Assembly: GCF_000473045.1 (NCBI RefSeq)
Contig: NZ_AXAY01000017.1
Coordinates: 124,001 to 188,000, forward strand
Direction of reading: 5' to 3'
Length of the DNA stretch: 64,000 bases
Source of the DNA: Bradyrhizobium sp. WSM3983
GTDB lineage: Bacteria; Pseudomonadota; Alphaproteobacteria; Rhizobiales; Xanthobacteraceae
Part shown: positions 10,003 through 19,701 of the stretch, in pieces
How the letters are laid out: each line of letters begins with the position of its first letter
Position numbering within the stretch: the stretch's first letter is position 1
Position numbers and translations under genes: made by a program
Notes under the pieces: generated by a model
Databases searched by the model: none
Told to the model about the DNA's origin: nothing
What the model saw: the letters and a program-made list of their open reading frames with translations, nothing else

Positions 10003-10533
10003 ACGGGAGTCGCGGCAAACCTTGGATGGAGAGTTAGAGTCGAGACATAGCAGGATGATGACGAACTTCTGCACCTGCTCCGAGAGAAGTTCCAACTGTA
10101 TGCGAGCGTCTAGTTTAGCACAGGGTCATTGCAGGCCCGTGTCGCTAGAGACTGCACAATATGCGAAGCGACAGGCGTTCGCCGGGGCGTGTACGGCAAA
10201 CCTTGGTATAGTTATTCCAACCCTTCGTATATCGGCTACTTGCTTCCATAGAATCGAGAGGCCCTCCGACGTCGCTTTGGGTTTGCCGCGAAACGCGAGC
10301 AGGCGACTGCAGTCATCAACTGTATCTGCAAGCCGGCGAAGGAATCGCGAACCATTCCAGAATGCAGAAGGGTGCTTGAAATCCACATGCAATGACCGGT
10401 GATTGCAAGGCATGTGAAAGACCGAAATCGCTGTCTCATCGCGACCGCTGGACACAGGGCGGTCACGCGTGGCCACTGCAAACCACATAAACGTCGGACA
10501 ACTGGGCATGTTTATGTGTGATCCTACGCCGGT
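10003..10533. other. no intact gene downstream of the nod box
   Basis: About 530 bp where a nod-box-driven gene would be expected. The open frames (rightward 10022-10402 and leftward 10126-10509) overlap antisense and match no nodulation protein I know. The leftward frame has a faint integrase-like phrase (VDDCSRLLAF), which is too weak to call. It is probably decayed sequence. Confidence 0.4.
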
Positions 10534-11721
10534 TCAGCCGGTCACGTGCTCGGGGCGAACGCCCACGAGCTTCTCATAGAGCGCTGGGTCAGTCGCGCCC
10601 TCGGTATTGATTAGGAAGACACAGGCATTTGAATCGAGCCCGATCTCCGCGCGCAACGCTGGATCACCCGCCACCTTTGCCAATCCGGCGAGACCGACTG
10701 CGCCACTTTCGCCGGCGACGATCGCCGGATCGCCATCGACGGGATAAGCAAGCTCCTTCATCATCGCAACCGCCTCGTCGTCCTCGACGGTCATAAAGAC
10801 ATCGGCAACGCGCGAGAGAATGCGCCAGGCAACAAGTGATGGCTCGTAGCACTCAAGCATTGCCATAACAGTTGGTCTGTCGTGCGGCACCTTCACGATC
10901 TGGCCGGCCCTGGCACTCTCGAGAAGGCAGGCGGCTCGAGCCGGCTCGACCACCGTGAAGAAGGGTCTGTCCTTTCCGAATACAAGTGAAAAATGAGCGG
11001 CAGTCGCCGCGGCGATCCCTCCGACACCGGCCTGGATAAATACATGGGTCGGAGGTTTCGGCAGTGCGCCAAGGGCCTCACGAAGCAATGCTGTATAACC
11101 TTGCATGACGAGGCGAGGGATCCGTTCGTAACCCGGCCAAGATGTGTCGGAGACCACAATCCAGCCCCGTTCGCTGGCGATTTTCGATGCCGACGCAACG
11201 GAATCATCGTAATTGCCCTGAACACGTTCGATACGGGCACCATACCGCGCGATAGCTCGGCAGCGCTCATCGCTGACTCCAGCATGAACAAAGACGACGC
11301 AGCTTGCGCCGACGAGTTGGGCGCCTTGTGCGACCGATCGGCCGTGGTTTCCGTCGGTGGCGCACGTCACGGTCATACCCGCGGCGACGGTGGCGACCTC
11401 CGGCGAGCGCCACTCGGAAACGCCAACTGGACGGCCCCATCGTTGCGACGCGAGCCCAAGGACAAGCTGTATTACGGCATAGGCTCCCCCCAGTGCTTTG
11501 AAGCTACCGAGACCCAGTCGTTGCCCTTCGTCCTTGACGTAAATGGATCCGACATCCAGACGGCGCGCAACGGCAGGAAGTGAAACCATCGGGGTCGGGG
11601 CCGTCCCCTCTCGATGCTGGAGGAAGCGCCCTACCGCCAAAGCAGCCTCGAGGCCGAGAGCATCGGCGTCGGAAGAATCGAGCGGCGAGCGATAATCACT
11701 GAGCGTATTGCGGAGCAGCAT
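10534..11721 (-). CDS. dpaL: Diaminopropionate ammonia-lyase-like PLP enzyme
   Basis: 395-residue fold-type II PLP enzyme. The PLP-lysine region GLGSFKALGGAYA, the phrase TCATDGNHGRSVAQGA (phosphate/substrate loop), the glycine-rich QAGVGGIAAATAA and the terminal NTEGATDP match 2,3-diaminopropionate ammonia-lyase. That enzyme converts diaminopropionate to pyruvate and ammonia. Related threonine/serine dehydratases are an alternative. ATG at 11721. The 5' end overlaps the tail of a truncated acyl-CoA ligase remnant on the same strand. Because an NRPS lies ~9 kb away, a link to an unusual diamino acid is conceivable but unproven. Confidence 0.82.
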   Translation of the reverse strand: MLLRNTLSDYRSPLDSSDADALGLEAALAVGRFLQHREGTAPTPMVSLPAVARRLDVGSIYVKDEGQRLGLGSFKALGGAYAVIQLVLGLASQRWGRPVGVSEWRSPEVATVAAGMTVTCATDGNHGRSVAQGAQLVGASCVVFVHAGVSDERCRAIARYGARIERVQGNYDDSVASASKIASERGWIVVSDTSWPGYERIPRLVMQGYTALLREALGALPKPPTHVFIQAGVGGIAAATAAHFSLVFGKDRPFFTVVEPARAACLLESARAGQIVKVPHDRPTVMAMLECYEPSLVAWRILSRVADVFMTVEDDEAVAMMKELAYPVDGDPAIVAGESGAVGLAGLAKVAGDPALRAEIGLDSNACVFLINTEGATDPALYEKLVGVRPEHVTG

Positions 11722-11794
11722 GACGTTGTGTTGTGTTGACCAAATTCAGCGGCATACATACGACAGGGCATTGGCGAGGCGAGCGGTTCATTCC

Positions 11795-11929
11795 ACCGGC
11801 ATCAAAGAGCCAGCTTGCAGCCCGTCGAGACCGATTCTCCAATTCGGCGTACGTCACGATCTCACCGGTCGCCGTCATGATGAGGGCAGGGCGGTCCGGA
11901 TTTGTCAGCGCGTGGGAGCCCGGATACAT
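11795..11929 (-). pseudogene. 5' fragment of an acyl-CoA synthetase (AMP-binding) gene
   Basis: From the ATG at 11929 the translation MYPGSHALTNPDRPALIM, then TGEIVTYAELENRSRRAASW, is the typical N-terminus of a long/medium-chain acyl-CoA ligase. After about 45 residues the similarity stops and the frame runs into unrelated sequence. All of the ATP-binding and catalytic domain is missing. It is divergent from the TetR gene at 12182, which probably once regulated it. Confidence 0.7.
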
Positions 11930-12181
11930 CAACACATCCCTGGATGTCGCCTTTCCAACGGAGAGGCGAAATATTGAATTCGAACGGAATTGCCGCGACC
12001 GAGCACCGAGGGCGCCCACCCCTGCTCGGGGGCTACTGGCTGCATCGATAGGCCAAGCGAGCTCTCTTCAGCTCTCGGCCTTGAACTGACTGCGATTCGA
12101 GCCTAGTCTTAAACTGACATTGACGTCATGTTACTGGATTCCGAGCTGGTGGTCAAGCAGCCGCGGCGCTATGGGTGGCAA

Positions 12182-12853
12182 ATGCTGGAGACCGATTCTG
12201 CGTTGGAGCCGTTAGCCCCTGCCACGGCGAAGGGCGCGGCGATGCGTCAGCGCCTGCTGAACGCCTCGGCACGCGTATTCGCGCGCAAAGGATACGAGGC
12301 CACCCGGGTCCAGGACATCGTCAAGCTCGCTCGAACGTCTTACGGCAACTTCTACCGGCACTTCCGAAATAAGGACGAGATCCTGCTGGCCGTATTGCGG
12401 CCATTGGTCGACGAGATCTACGTTGCGAGTAAGCGAACGTCGGGCCGCTCATTGAAGGCAACCGAAGCCGAGTTCGTTGAGAATACGATCGCGTATCTCA
12501 AGATCTATGCCCAGCATCGCAAGCTGTTGCGTGTCATGCGTGAGGCGGCGGCTCGCGGCGAGAAAGCCACGTTTCTGTCGCTCTATGTCACGGAACGTAG
12601 CCGCTTCGTAAGGCGCACCGCGACCTGGCTGACACGGCTTCAGGGCTTGGGCGAACTCAGCCGTGAACTCGATCCTGAGATGGCTGCTGAAGTGCTTGGC
12701 GCCACCATGGAGCAGGTTGCCTATATGAAATTTGATCTCGCGTCGGAAGATCCAAGCGAGGCGGAGATCAAGCACATAGGGTCACACTGCGCAAAGGTCT
12801 GGTATCGAGGCGTGTTTGGTACCGCCAAAGACGACCTCGCCGCTCCCGGCTAG
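12182..12853 (+). CDS. TetR family transcriptional regulator
   Basis: The N-terminal TetR HTH reads MRQRLLNASARVFARKGYEA, followed by VQDIVKLARTSYGNFYRHFRNKDEIL, and then an alpha-helical ligand domain. Start at 12182 (GGGTGG just upstream) is preferred, but the frame is open from an ATG at 12128. It is flanked by fragments of an acyl-CoA ligase (divergent) and a short-chain dehydrogenase (downstream). This resembles a fatty-acid or steroid-type catabolic locus that has been broken. The regulator itself looks intact, with no obvious remaining target. Confidence 0.83.
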   Translation: MLETDSALEPLAPATAKGAAMRQRLLNASARVFARKGYEATRVQDIVKLARTSYGNFYRHFRNKDEILLAVLRPLVDEIYVASKRTSGRSLKATEAEFVENTIAYLKIYAQHRKLLRVMREAAARGEKATFLSLYVTERSRFVRRTATWLTRLQGLGELSRELDPEMAAEVLGATMEQVAYMKFDLASEDPSEAEIKHIGSHCAKVWYRGVFGTAKDDLAAPG

Positions 12854-12872
12854 CATCCGTCTGCCATTGATG

Positions 12873-13325
12873 CGAGCGCGTGTGTCGCAGCCAAAAGACC
12901 GTATCCTGGTCAACTGCGCTAGCCTCGGCCCGCCCGGTAAGCCTATCGGTCGAGACGGCAGGGTGCTCCCGCTGCGAGACTTCGCCAGGACAATCAACAT
13001 CAATCTGATCGGCAGCTTCAACATGCTATCGAAGTTTGCCGCCCGCCTTTCATACGGCCGAGCCGCTGGTGAGGAACGGCGCGTGATTATCAACACAGCC
13101 AGCGTTGCCGCATTCGATGGCCTGATTGGGCAGGCCACTTATGCAGTATCCAAGGGCGGAATTGTGGGAATAACGCTACCGCTTGCCCGTGAGTTCGTGC
13201 GCTACGGCATTCGGGTGATACCGAACCCAAAAACCTCTTTGACCAATCCACGCCTTACCCGGCTCGTACAATATTGGAGCCGGCGATGTCGAAACCGCGA
13301 AGTCGCCAATGACAACGGACCGTAA
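12873..13325 (+). pseudogene. short-chain dehydrogenase/reductase fragment
   Basis: Contains the middle of an SDR: ILVNCAS (the NNAG region), the TININLIGSFNML helix, VIINTASVAAFDG and the active-site YAVSKGG, close to 3-hydroxyacyl-CoA dehydrogenase type 2 enzymes. The N-terminal Rossmann nucleotide-binding TGxxxGxG part is absent. The C-terminal PG motif is degenerate (IRVIPNPK in place of IRVxxIAPG), and the tail is unrelated. It lies just after the TetR gene and is a remnant of the same broken catabolic operon. Confidence 0.72.
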
Positions 13326-13342
13326 GAAGCATTTTGATAGCT

Positions 13343-13390
13343 ATCCATTCTGTAGATGCGGTCCATCAACACAATCGATTTTACCAATCC
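13343..13390 (+). promoter_or_regulatory. nod box upstream of nodM
   Basis: Near-consensus nod box: ATCCATTCTGTAGATG at 13343-13358, then ATCAACACAATCGATTTTAC at 13365-13384, ending with CAATCC. It is oriented rightward toward nodM (start 14132), leaving a ~740-bp interval. NodD plus flavonoid should activate transcription from just after it. Confidence 0.92.
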
Positions 13391-14131
13391 TATAAGATCC
13401 CGGATAAGAAAGACGTCGGCTTGGAGAAGAGCCTTCGGCCAATCAGAACGGTGTTCGAACTTTTAGAGCTGGGGAATATTTTCGGTGCATGTCGAGCATC
13501 AAATCCAGCGCGTTTTCAGTCCGGCCACGTGCTTCGGCGGTTACATCGGCCGGTAGAGGCTGCCACTGTCGACGGAAGCTGGCGGAATACCCGCGTTCCG
13601 CCAAGACTGACTTCTGCCCGTTCGCCGAAAGCGGCCGGGCTTCCTTTGTGTGCCATGTACGAGCGACAGCTTCGAGATGGAAATCCTCTATCCAGCTATC
13701 CGCTTTGCCAATCTCTTGAGAAGGAGGCTGGGCCATGGCGCTTGGCTCTCAACGCATCAAATGATGCCGGCAGATAATGCGCCTCGCTGGTCGCCGATCT
13801 GCATCGAGTGTCATCGATCTTGGAGAGGCAACTTGCGTGATGTGTCCAGGCGGCGCTCCTACCGCGACAACACTGTAGTCATCCGAAGGGTCTGCACACA
13901 CCAAGGCTCCCTGTTCATCACGCGCTCGCGCCTTACCGCCTGCTGCCGGCACATGCTTGTATTCGATCCTGCCCGCCCGAACCGCGCTTCGGCCGGGGGA
14001 GCTTGGATTGGCCAGCAGAATCCAAAGCACCCAAATCGGCAACAATCGTTGAGCACCTTCAATCGTAGGTCTCAAGAAAAGCGTAGCTGCTCTAAGAGCA
14101 TTATTCTTCAAACCGGGGGATGTTGATCTGT
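13391..14131. other. long leader between nod box and nodM
   Basis: About 740 bp with overlapping short frames on both strands but no recognisable protein. Either it is a long untranslated leader or a small nod-box gene once here has decayed. Confidence 0.4.
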
Positions 14132-15958
14132 ATGTGTGGGATTGTAGGCATTCTGGGGCGCGAACCCGTTGCGGAGCGGCTGATCGAAGCGCTCACTCGG
14201 CTGGAATATCGCGGATACGATTCAGCGGGAGTCGCAACGCTCGACGGCAATCATCTTGAGCGCCGGCGTGCCGAGGGCAAGCTGAAGAATCTTGAGACCA
14301 GCCTGCGCGGCAATCCGCTAGCGGGTCACACCGGTATTGGTCATACCCGCTGGGCCACTCATGGCAAGCCCACGGAGTACAACGCGCATCCGCATACGAC
14401 GGACAATGTCGCGGTCGTCCATAACGGGATCATCGAGAATTTTCGTGAGTTGCGCGCCGAGCTTGAGCAGAATGGGGCTAGATTTGTTTCCGACACTGAC
14501 AGTGAGGTGGTGGCGCACCTGGTCGAATCCTATCTGCGGGAGTGCTACTCGCCCCAAAAGGCGGTGAAAGCCTCCTTACCGCGACTGCGCGGGATGTTTG
14601 CCCTGGTATTCCTGTTCAAGGGGCACGACGATCTCATGATCGCTGCACGGAAGGGGTCCCCGCTCGCGATCGGCTATGGCAATAACGAGGTGTATGTCGG
14701 TTCCGATGCCATTGCGCTCGCGCCGTTCACCGACGCCGTCACTTATCTTGAAGATGGGGATTGCGCCGTGCTTACCCGCAAGATCCACGTCATCTACGAT
14801 TCCGAAGGGGCAGTCGCGCGCCGCGAGACGCTGAAATCGGGTGCGTCGTCGCTCCTGGTTGATAAGGCGAATTATCGACACTTTATGGCCAAGGAGATCC
14901 ATGAGCAGCCGGAGGTGGTCCGGCAGACTCTGGCGCGCTATATCGACCCAGCCTGCGAACGCGTTGCTCTGCCGGTCGAGCTGCCGTTCGACTTCAGAGA
15001 CGTCCGCCGCATCACGATCATCGCTTGCGGTACAGCGAGCTATGCTGGCAGCGTCGCGAAATACTGGCTTGAGCGCTTTGTCCGCGTGCCGGTCGAGGTC
15101 GACGTCGCCTCCGAGTTCCGCTACCGCGAATCTGCCATGGGCAGAGGTGATCTCGCGATCTTCGTGTCGCAGTCGGGCGAGACCGCGGATACGCTTGCTG
15201 CGCTCCGCTACGCCAAGGCGGAAGGCGCACACACACTTGCCGTCGTCAATGTACCAACATCGACCATCGCTCGCGAGAGCGAAACCGTGCTGCCGACACT
15301 GGCCGGCCCGGAGATCGGCGTTGCCTCGACCAAAGCCTTTACCTGCCAACTGATAGTGCTCGCGGTGCTTGGAGTCGCGGCCGCCAGGGCGCGCGGCGAA
15401 CTGTCCGAGGATGAGGAGATCGACTTGGTGCGTGCCCTGGTGGACATTCCTCGCCTGATGGCGGCAGCGCTCACCACCGAACCGCAGATCGAGAGGCTTG
15501 CGCGGGACATCGCAAAAGCGCGCGACGTACTCTATCTCGGTCGCGGCACGAGCTTCCCGATTGCGCTAGAGGGCGCACTGAAGCTGAAGGAAATCTCCTA
15601 CATCCATGCAGAGGGGTATGCTGCGGGCGAGCTCAAGCATGGGCCGATTGCGCTGATCGACGAGACCGTGCCAGTCGTGGTGATCGCACCGCATGACCGC
15701 TTATTCGAGAAAACGGTCTCGAACATGCAGGAGGTGGCAGCGCGCGGCGGCAACATTGTCCTCATGACCGATGCCAAGGGCGCTGAAGAGGCGACACTGG
15801 AGACGTCCACCACCATCGTCCTGCCGGACATGCCGGCCGTCTTCACGCCGATGGTCTACGCGATCCCCGTGCAGCTGCTAGCCTACCACACGGCCGTCGT
15901 GATGGGCACTGATGTCGACCAGCCGCGGAATCTCGCCAAATCCGTGACGGTCGAATAG
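14132..15958 (+). CDS. nodM: NodM, glutamine-fructose-6-phosphate aminotransferase (isomerising)
   Basis: 608-residue GlmS/NodM enzyme making glucosamine-6-phosphate from fructose-6-phosphate and glutamine. It supplies the chitin backbone of Nod factors. The glutaminase domain starts MCGIVGILG with the N-terminal nucleophile Cys. Two SIS domains follow (VSQSGETADTLAALRYAK and a second near LGRGTSFPIALEGALKLKE), and the C-terminus is DQPRNLAKSVTVE. The start was placed at 14132 because Cys must follow the initiator Met; an ATG at 14120 in the same frame would mask it. A nod box lies 740 bp upstream and an RND transporter downstream, as in nodM-nolFG clusters. A housekeeping glmS presumably exists elsewhere. 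Confidence 0.93.
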   Translation: MCGIVGILGREPVAERLIEALTRLEYRGYDSAGVATLDGNHLERRRAEGKLKNLETSLRGNPLAGHTGIGHTRWATHGKPTEYNAHPHTTDNVAVVHNGIIENFRELRAELEQNGARFVSDTDSEVVAHLVESYLRECYSPQKAVKASLPRLRGMFALVFLFKGHDDLMIAARKGSPLAIGYGNNEVYVGSDAIALAPFTDAVTYLEDGDCAVLTRKIHVIYDSEGAVARRETLKSGASSLLVDKANYRHFMAKEIHEQPEVVRQTLARYIDPACERVALPVELPFDFRDVRRITIIACGTASYAGSVAKYWLERFVRVPVEVDVASEFRYRESAMGRGDLAIFVSQSGETADTLAALRYAKAEGAHTLAVVNVPTSTIARESETVLPTLAGPEIGVASTKAFTCQLIVLAVLGVAAARARGELSEDEEIDLVRALVDIPRLMAAALTTEPQIERLARDIAKARDVLYLGRGTSFPIALEGALKLKEISYIHAEGYAAGELKHGPIALIDETVPVVVIAPHDRLFEKTVSNMQEVAARGGNIVLMTDAKGAEEATLETSTTIVLPDMPAVFTPMVYAIPVQLLAYHTAVVMGTDVDQPRNLAKSVTVE

Positions 15959-16194
15959 GGAGGACAGGAGCCGTCGATCGCTTCTGGTCTTACTGGTCTA
16001 GAGAATTATGTCTGAGCATTCACGACTGGCCGGCGCCGCCAAGCCGAGGCTGTTAAAGGCGCCAGCTTCTGCCGCTCTCGCGTTGGAAGCTGGGGCGATG
16101 TGGAATAGGTCCGCGACACGCGCCTTCAGGAGGCCGACGACATGGTGGCTTCGCTTGCACCCTGCTTGAAAGTCCGCCCAGAAAGTCGACGCCC

Positions 16195-16345
16195 CCGCCA
16201 AGTTACCGGATAACAAAGGACTGTGAAGCAGGAGACGCAAGGGCCTGAAGCGGGCGACGAGATCGTCGCCGTCGGCCCGCTCCCTGCACTCGGGTGCGGC
16301 CGTAGCGACTTCGTCCAAAGCGGCACCGGCCATTCCAGCCCCCGC
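16195..16345 (+). pseudogene. possible C-terminal remnant of an RND membrane-fusion protein (nolF-like)
   Basis: Between nodM and the RND gene no intact membrane-fusion protein exists. Around 16230-16275 one frame reads GPEAGDEIVAVG, which resembles the conserved C-terminal phrase of RND periplasmic adaptors (GLKAGDxVVVxG). The surrounding sequence is interrupted by stops. The position matches nolF in nodM-nolF-nolG clusters. The evidence is a short by-eye match only. Confidence 0.3.
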
Positions 16346-16424
16346 GCTGCTGATAACGCGCTCGCGTGATCCGGCCTGACGCCGGGTCACACCCACTCAA
16401 GCAGACGAATTCGAGATCGCCGAG

Positions 16425-19400
16425 ATGGCCTTTACCGACATTTTCATCAAGCGCCCGGTCCTGTCGGTCGTCGTCAGCCTGCTGATCCTGCTGATCGGCC
16501 TACGCGCGGCGATGGTACTGCCGATACGGCAATATCCGAAGCTTTCGAACACGGTCATCAACATCACGACGGTCTACCCCGGAGCGTCTGCGGACCTGGT
16601 CCAGGGCTTCATCACCACGCCGATCGAACAGGCGGTCGGTTCCGCCGAGGGCGTCGACTATATCACCTCGTCCTCGGTGCTCGGCTCCTCGACGATCCAG
16701 GTCTACATCAAGCTGAACTTCGATCCGAACCAGGGGCTCACCGAGGTGCTCGCCAAGGTGAATTCGGTCAAATATCTGATCCCGAAGGAATCCAACGATC
16801 CGGTCGTCACCAAGACCACCGGCCAGACCACAGCGGCGATGTATATCGGCTTCTCCTCTGAGGAACTCTCCGGCTCGGCGATCTCCGACTACCTGACGCG
16901 CGTGGTGCAGCCGGTGCTGTCGACCATCGATGGCGTCGCGTCCGCCGATATCCTGGGTGGCCAGACTTTCGCGATGCGGTTGTGGCTTGACCCGGTGAAG
17001 ATGGCCGGCCACAACGTGTCGCCGGCCGACGTCGCCTCGGCAATTGCTGCCAACAACTTCCAGTCCGCGGCGGGCCAGACCAAGGGCTATCTGATCGTCT
17101 CGAACATCTCGACGAATACCGACCTCGGTAACGTCGAGCAGTTCAAGAAGATGATCGTCAAAGCCAAGGATGGCGGCTTCGTGCGGATGGAGGACATCGC
17201 CTCCGTCGAGCTTGCTGCCCAGAGTACGGATGCGAGCGTCGCCTTCAACGGCGAGCACGCGATCTTCATCGGCGTGAACGCGACGCCGCAGGGCAACCCG
17301 CTGACGCTGGTGAAGGGCGTGCGCGCGCTGTTCCCGGAGCTCGAGCGTAATCTGCCGCCGTCGATGAAGATGAAAGTCGCCTACGATTCGACCAAGTTCA
17401 TTCAGTCGTCGATCGACGAGGTCGAGAAGACGCTGGGCGAGGCCGTGGTCATCGTTATTGTCGTGATCTTCCTGTTCCTTGGCTCGTTCCGTTCGGTGAT
17501 CATCCCGGTCGTCACCATTCCCCTGTCGATGATCGGTGTCTGCACACTGATGCTGGCGCTGGGCTTCAGCTTCAACCTGCTGACGCTGCTCGCCATGGTG
17601 CTCGCGATCGGCCTCGTGGTCGACGACGCCATCGTGGTGGTGGAGAACATTCATCGCCATCTGGAGGAGGGCCAGCCACCGGTGCAAGCGGCGCTGGAAG
17701 GTGCACGCGAGATCGTCGGGCCCGTCATCTCCATGACCATTACGCTCGCTGCCGTGTACGCTCCGATCGGCTTCCTCGGCGGCTTGTCTGGCTCGCTGTT
17801 CCGTGAATTCGCCTTCACGCTGGCAGGTTCGGTGGTCGTGTCGGGCGTCATCGCGCTGACGCTGTCACCGATGATGTGCTCGGTGCTGCTGAAGAATACC
17901 GAAGAAGGCCGGTTCGCAAAACTGGTGAACAGGGTGTTCGGCGCCATCACGCGTTGGTATGGCCACAGGCTCGACCGCTCGCTCGACTACAAGGCCGTCA
18001 CCGGGCTGTTCGCGGTGACGATCCTCGGGCTCGTCGGTTTCCTCTACATTCATACCTCGAATGAGCTCGCGCCCGAAGAAGACCAGGGCATCGTGTTCGC
18101 GGTGATCAAGGCGCCGAAATACGCCAACATCGACTATGTCGATTTCTATGGCGACAAGCTCGACAAGAAATTTCAAAGCTTCCCCGAGACCGATCTGCGC
18201 TTCGTGCTGAACGGCATCAGCGGCCCTCAGAACGGTATCGCCGGCATGCTGCTGAAGCCATGGGATGAACGGCAGCGCTCCTCGATTCAGCTGAAGTCGC
18301 TGGTGCAGGCCGAGCTCAGCAAGATCGAGGGGGTCCAGGCGTTCGCCTTCAACCTGCCGCCGCTGCCGGGCGGGCCGGGCGGCCTGCCGGTGCAGATGGT
18401 GATCAACTCGACCGCCGGCTTCCAGGCCGTCTATGAGCAGATGGAGAGACTGAAGGACGCCGCGCGCAAGAGCGGCATGTTCATCGTCTCCGACAGCGAC
18501 CTCGCCTTCAACCAGCCGACCGTGAAGGTGAACGTCGACCGCGCCAAGGCGCAGGACCTCGGCATCAACATGCAGAACATCGGCAGCGCGCTCGCGCTCC
18601 TGGGCGGCGGCAATTACATCAATCGCTTCAACCTGGAGGGTCGTTCCTATCAGGTGATCCCCCAGGTACCACGCGCTCAGCGGCTCTCGCCGGAATCGCT
18701 CGGCGGCTACTACGTGTCGACCAACACCGGCCAGCAAGTGCCGCTATCGACGGTGGTGTCAATCGAAACCTCGACCGCTCCGAATTCGCTGACGCACTAC
18801 AACCAGCTCAACTCGGCGACGTTCTCGGCCGTGCCGATGCCTGGCGTGACCGTCGGCCAGGCCGTTGACTTCCTTGAAGGCGAGGCCAAGAAGCTGCCGC
18901 AGGGCTTCAGCCACGACTATCTGGCCGATAGCCGGCAGTACGTTCAGGAAGGCAATCAGCTCGCGATCACCTTTGGCTTCGCGCTGGTCATCATATTCCT
19001 GGTGTTGGCGGCGCAGTTCGAGAGCTTGCGTGACCCGCTGGTGATCATGATCTCGGTGCCGATGGCGATCGTGGGCGCGCTGATCCCGCTGTTCTTCGGC
19101 GTGGCGACCATGAACATCTACACCCAGGTCGGTCTGCTGACCCTGGTGGGCCTGATCACCAAGCACGGCATCCTGATGGTGGAGTTCGCCAACGAGCTTC
19201 AGATCAATGAGCGGCTGGACCGCCGCTCCGCCATCGAAATGTCCGCCCGCATCCGCCTGCGGCCGATCCTGATGACCACGGCGGCAATGGTGACCGGTCT
19301 GATCCCGCTCCTGACCGCGACCGGTGCGGGTGCGGCCAGCCGCTTCTCGATTGGTCTCGTGGTCGTGGCCGGCATGTCGATCGGCACGCTGTTCACGCTG

Positions 19401-19520
19401 TTCGTGCTGCCGGCCGTCTACGTCGTGCTGGCGACGGACCATCGCGCTGCGGCCGATTGCGAGCGGAACAAAGAGGTCAACGATCTCGACCTCGGCGCCA
19501 AGGCGCTGCGGCTGACCTGA
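16425..19520 (+). CDS. nolG: RND efflux transporter permease (NolG/AcrB-like)
   Basis: 1031-residue inner-membrane HAE1-type RND pump. TM1 starts right after MAFTDIFIKRPVLSVVVSLL. The periplasmic porter domains include YPGASADLVQGFITTPIE. The proton-relay helix LAMVLAIGLVVDDAIVVVEN carries the paired Asp residues. The second half repeats the fold (ITFGFALVIIFLVLAAQFES; GLITKHGILMVEFANE). Length and order are normal. Its place after nodM, with a nod box upstream, fits NolG, proposed to export symbiotic molecules. The partner adaptor gene is missing here, so it may use one encoded elsewhere. The symbol is by context; a general multidrug pump is possible. Confidence 0.87.
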   Translation: MAFTDIFIKRPVLSVVVSLLILLIGLRAAMVLPIRQYPKLSNTVINITTVYPGASADLVQGFITTPIEQAVGSAEGVDYITSSSVLGSSTIQVYIKLNFDPNQGLTEVLAKVNSVKYLIPKESNDPVVTKTTGQTTAAMYIGFSSEELSGSAISDYLTRVVQPVLSTIDGVASADILGGQTFAMRLWLDPVKMAGHNVSPADVASAIAANNFQSAAGQTKGYLIVSNISTNTDLGNVEQFKKMIVKAKDGGFVRMEDIASVELAAQSTDASVAFNGEHAIFIGVNATPQGNPLTLVKGVRALFPELERNLPPSMKMKVAYDSTKFIQSSIDEVEKTLGEAVVIVIVVIFLFLGSFRSVIIPVVTIPLSMIGVCTLMLALGFSFNLLTLLAMVLAIGLVVDDAIVVVENIHRHLEEGQPPVQAALEGAREIVGPVISMTITLAAVYAPIGFLGGLSGSLFREFAFTLAGSVVVSGVIALTLSPMMCSVLLKNTEEGRFAKLVNRVFGAITRWYGHRLDRSLDYKAVTGLFAVTILGLVGFLYIHTSNELAPEEDQGIVFAVIKAPKYANIDYVDFYGDKLDKKFQSFPETDLRFVLNGISGPQNGIAGMLLKPWDERQRSSIQLKSLVQAELSKIEGVQAFAFNLPPLPGGPGGLPVQMVINSTAGFQAVYEQMERLKDAARKSGMFIVSDSDLAFNQPTVKVNVDRAKAQDLGINMQNIGSALALLGGGNYINRFNLEGRSYQVIPQVPRAQRLSPESLGGYYVSTNTGQQVPLSTVVSIETSTAPNSLTHYNQLNSATFSAVPMPGVTVGQAVDFLEGEAKKLPQGFSHDYLADSRQYVQEGNQLAITFGFALVIIFLVLAAQFESLRDPLVIMISVPMAIVGALIPLFFGVATMNIYTQVGLLTLVGLITKHGILMVEFANELQINERLDRRSAIEMSARIRLRPILMTTAAMVTGLIPLLTATGAGAASRFSIGLVVVAGMSIGTLFTLFVLPAVYVVLATDHRAAADCERNKEVNDLDLGAKALRLT

Positions 19521-19701
19521 GGTCCGCTCGATTGAAGATGCAAAGCGACAATGGTCATTGCCAGGGCGCATTCGCGCGGACGCAAGCGTCAGTTTATAGC
19601 GGAGATGAGGCCGCTGCTACTGGGCAGGCGCTGCGCCACGAGATAGTTGTTCGATTGAGGCAGCGACCTCGACGACTCACCCAAGGGGTCGACTACATGC
19701 T

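Noticed and set aside
10126..10509. 127-codon minus-strand frame with an integrase-like phrase
   Set aside because: Only a few residues (VDDCSRL) resemble a transposase core; no supporting motifs or ends.
16500..17687. 395-codon minus-strand open frame
   Set aside because: It is antisense to the RND pump gene and low-complexity in composition (Arg/His/Asp-rich), so a shadow.
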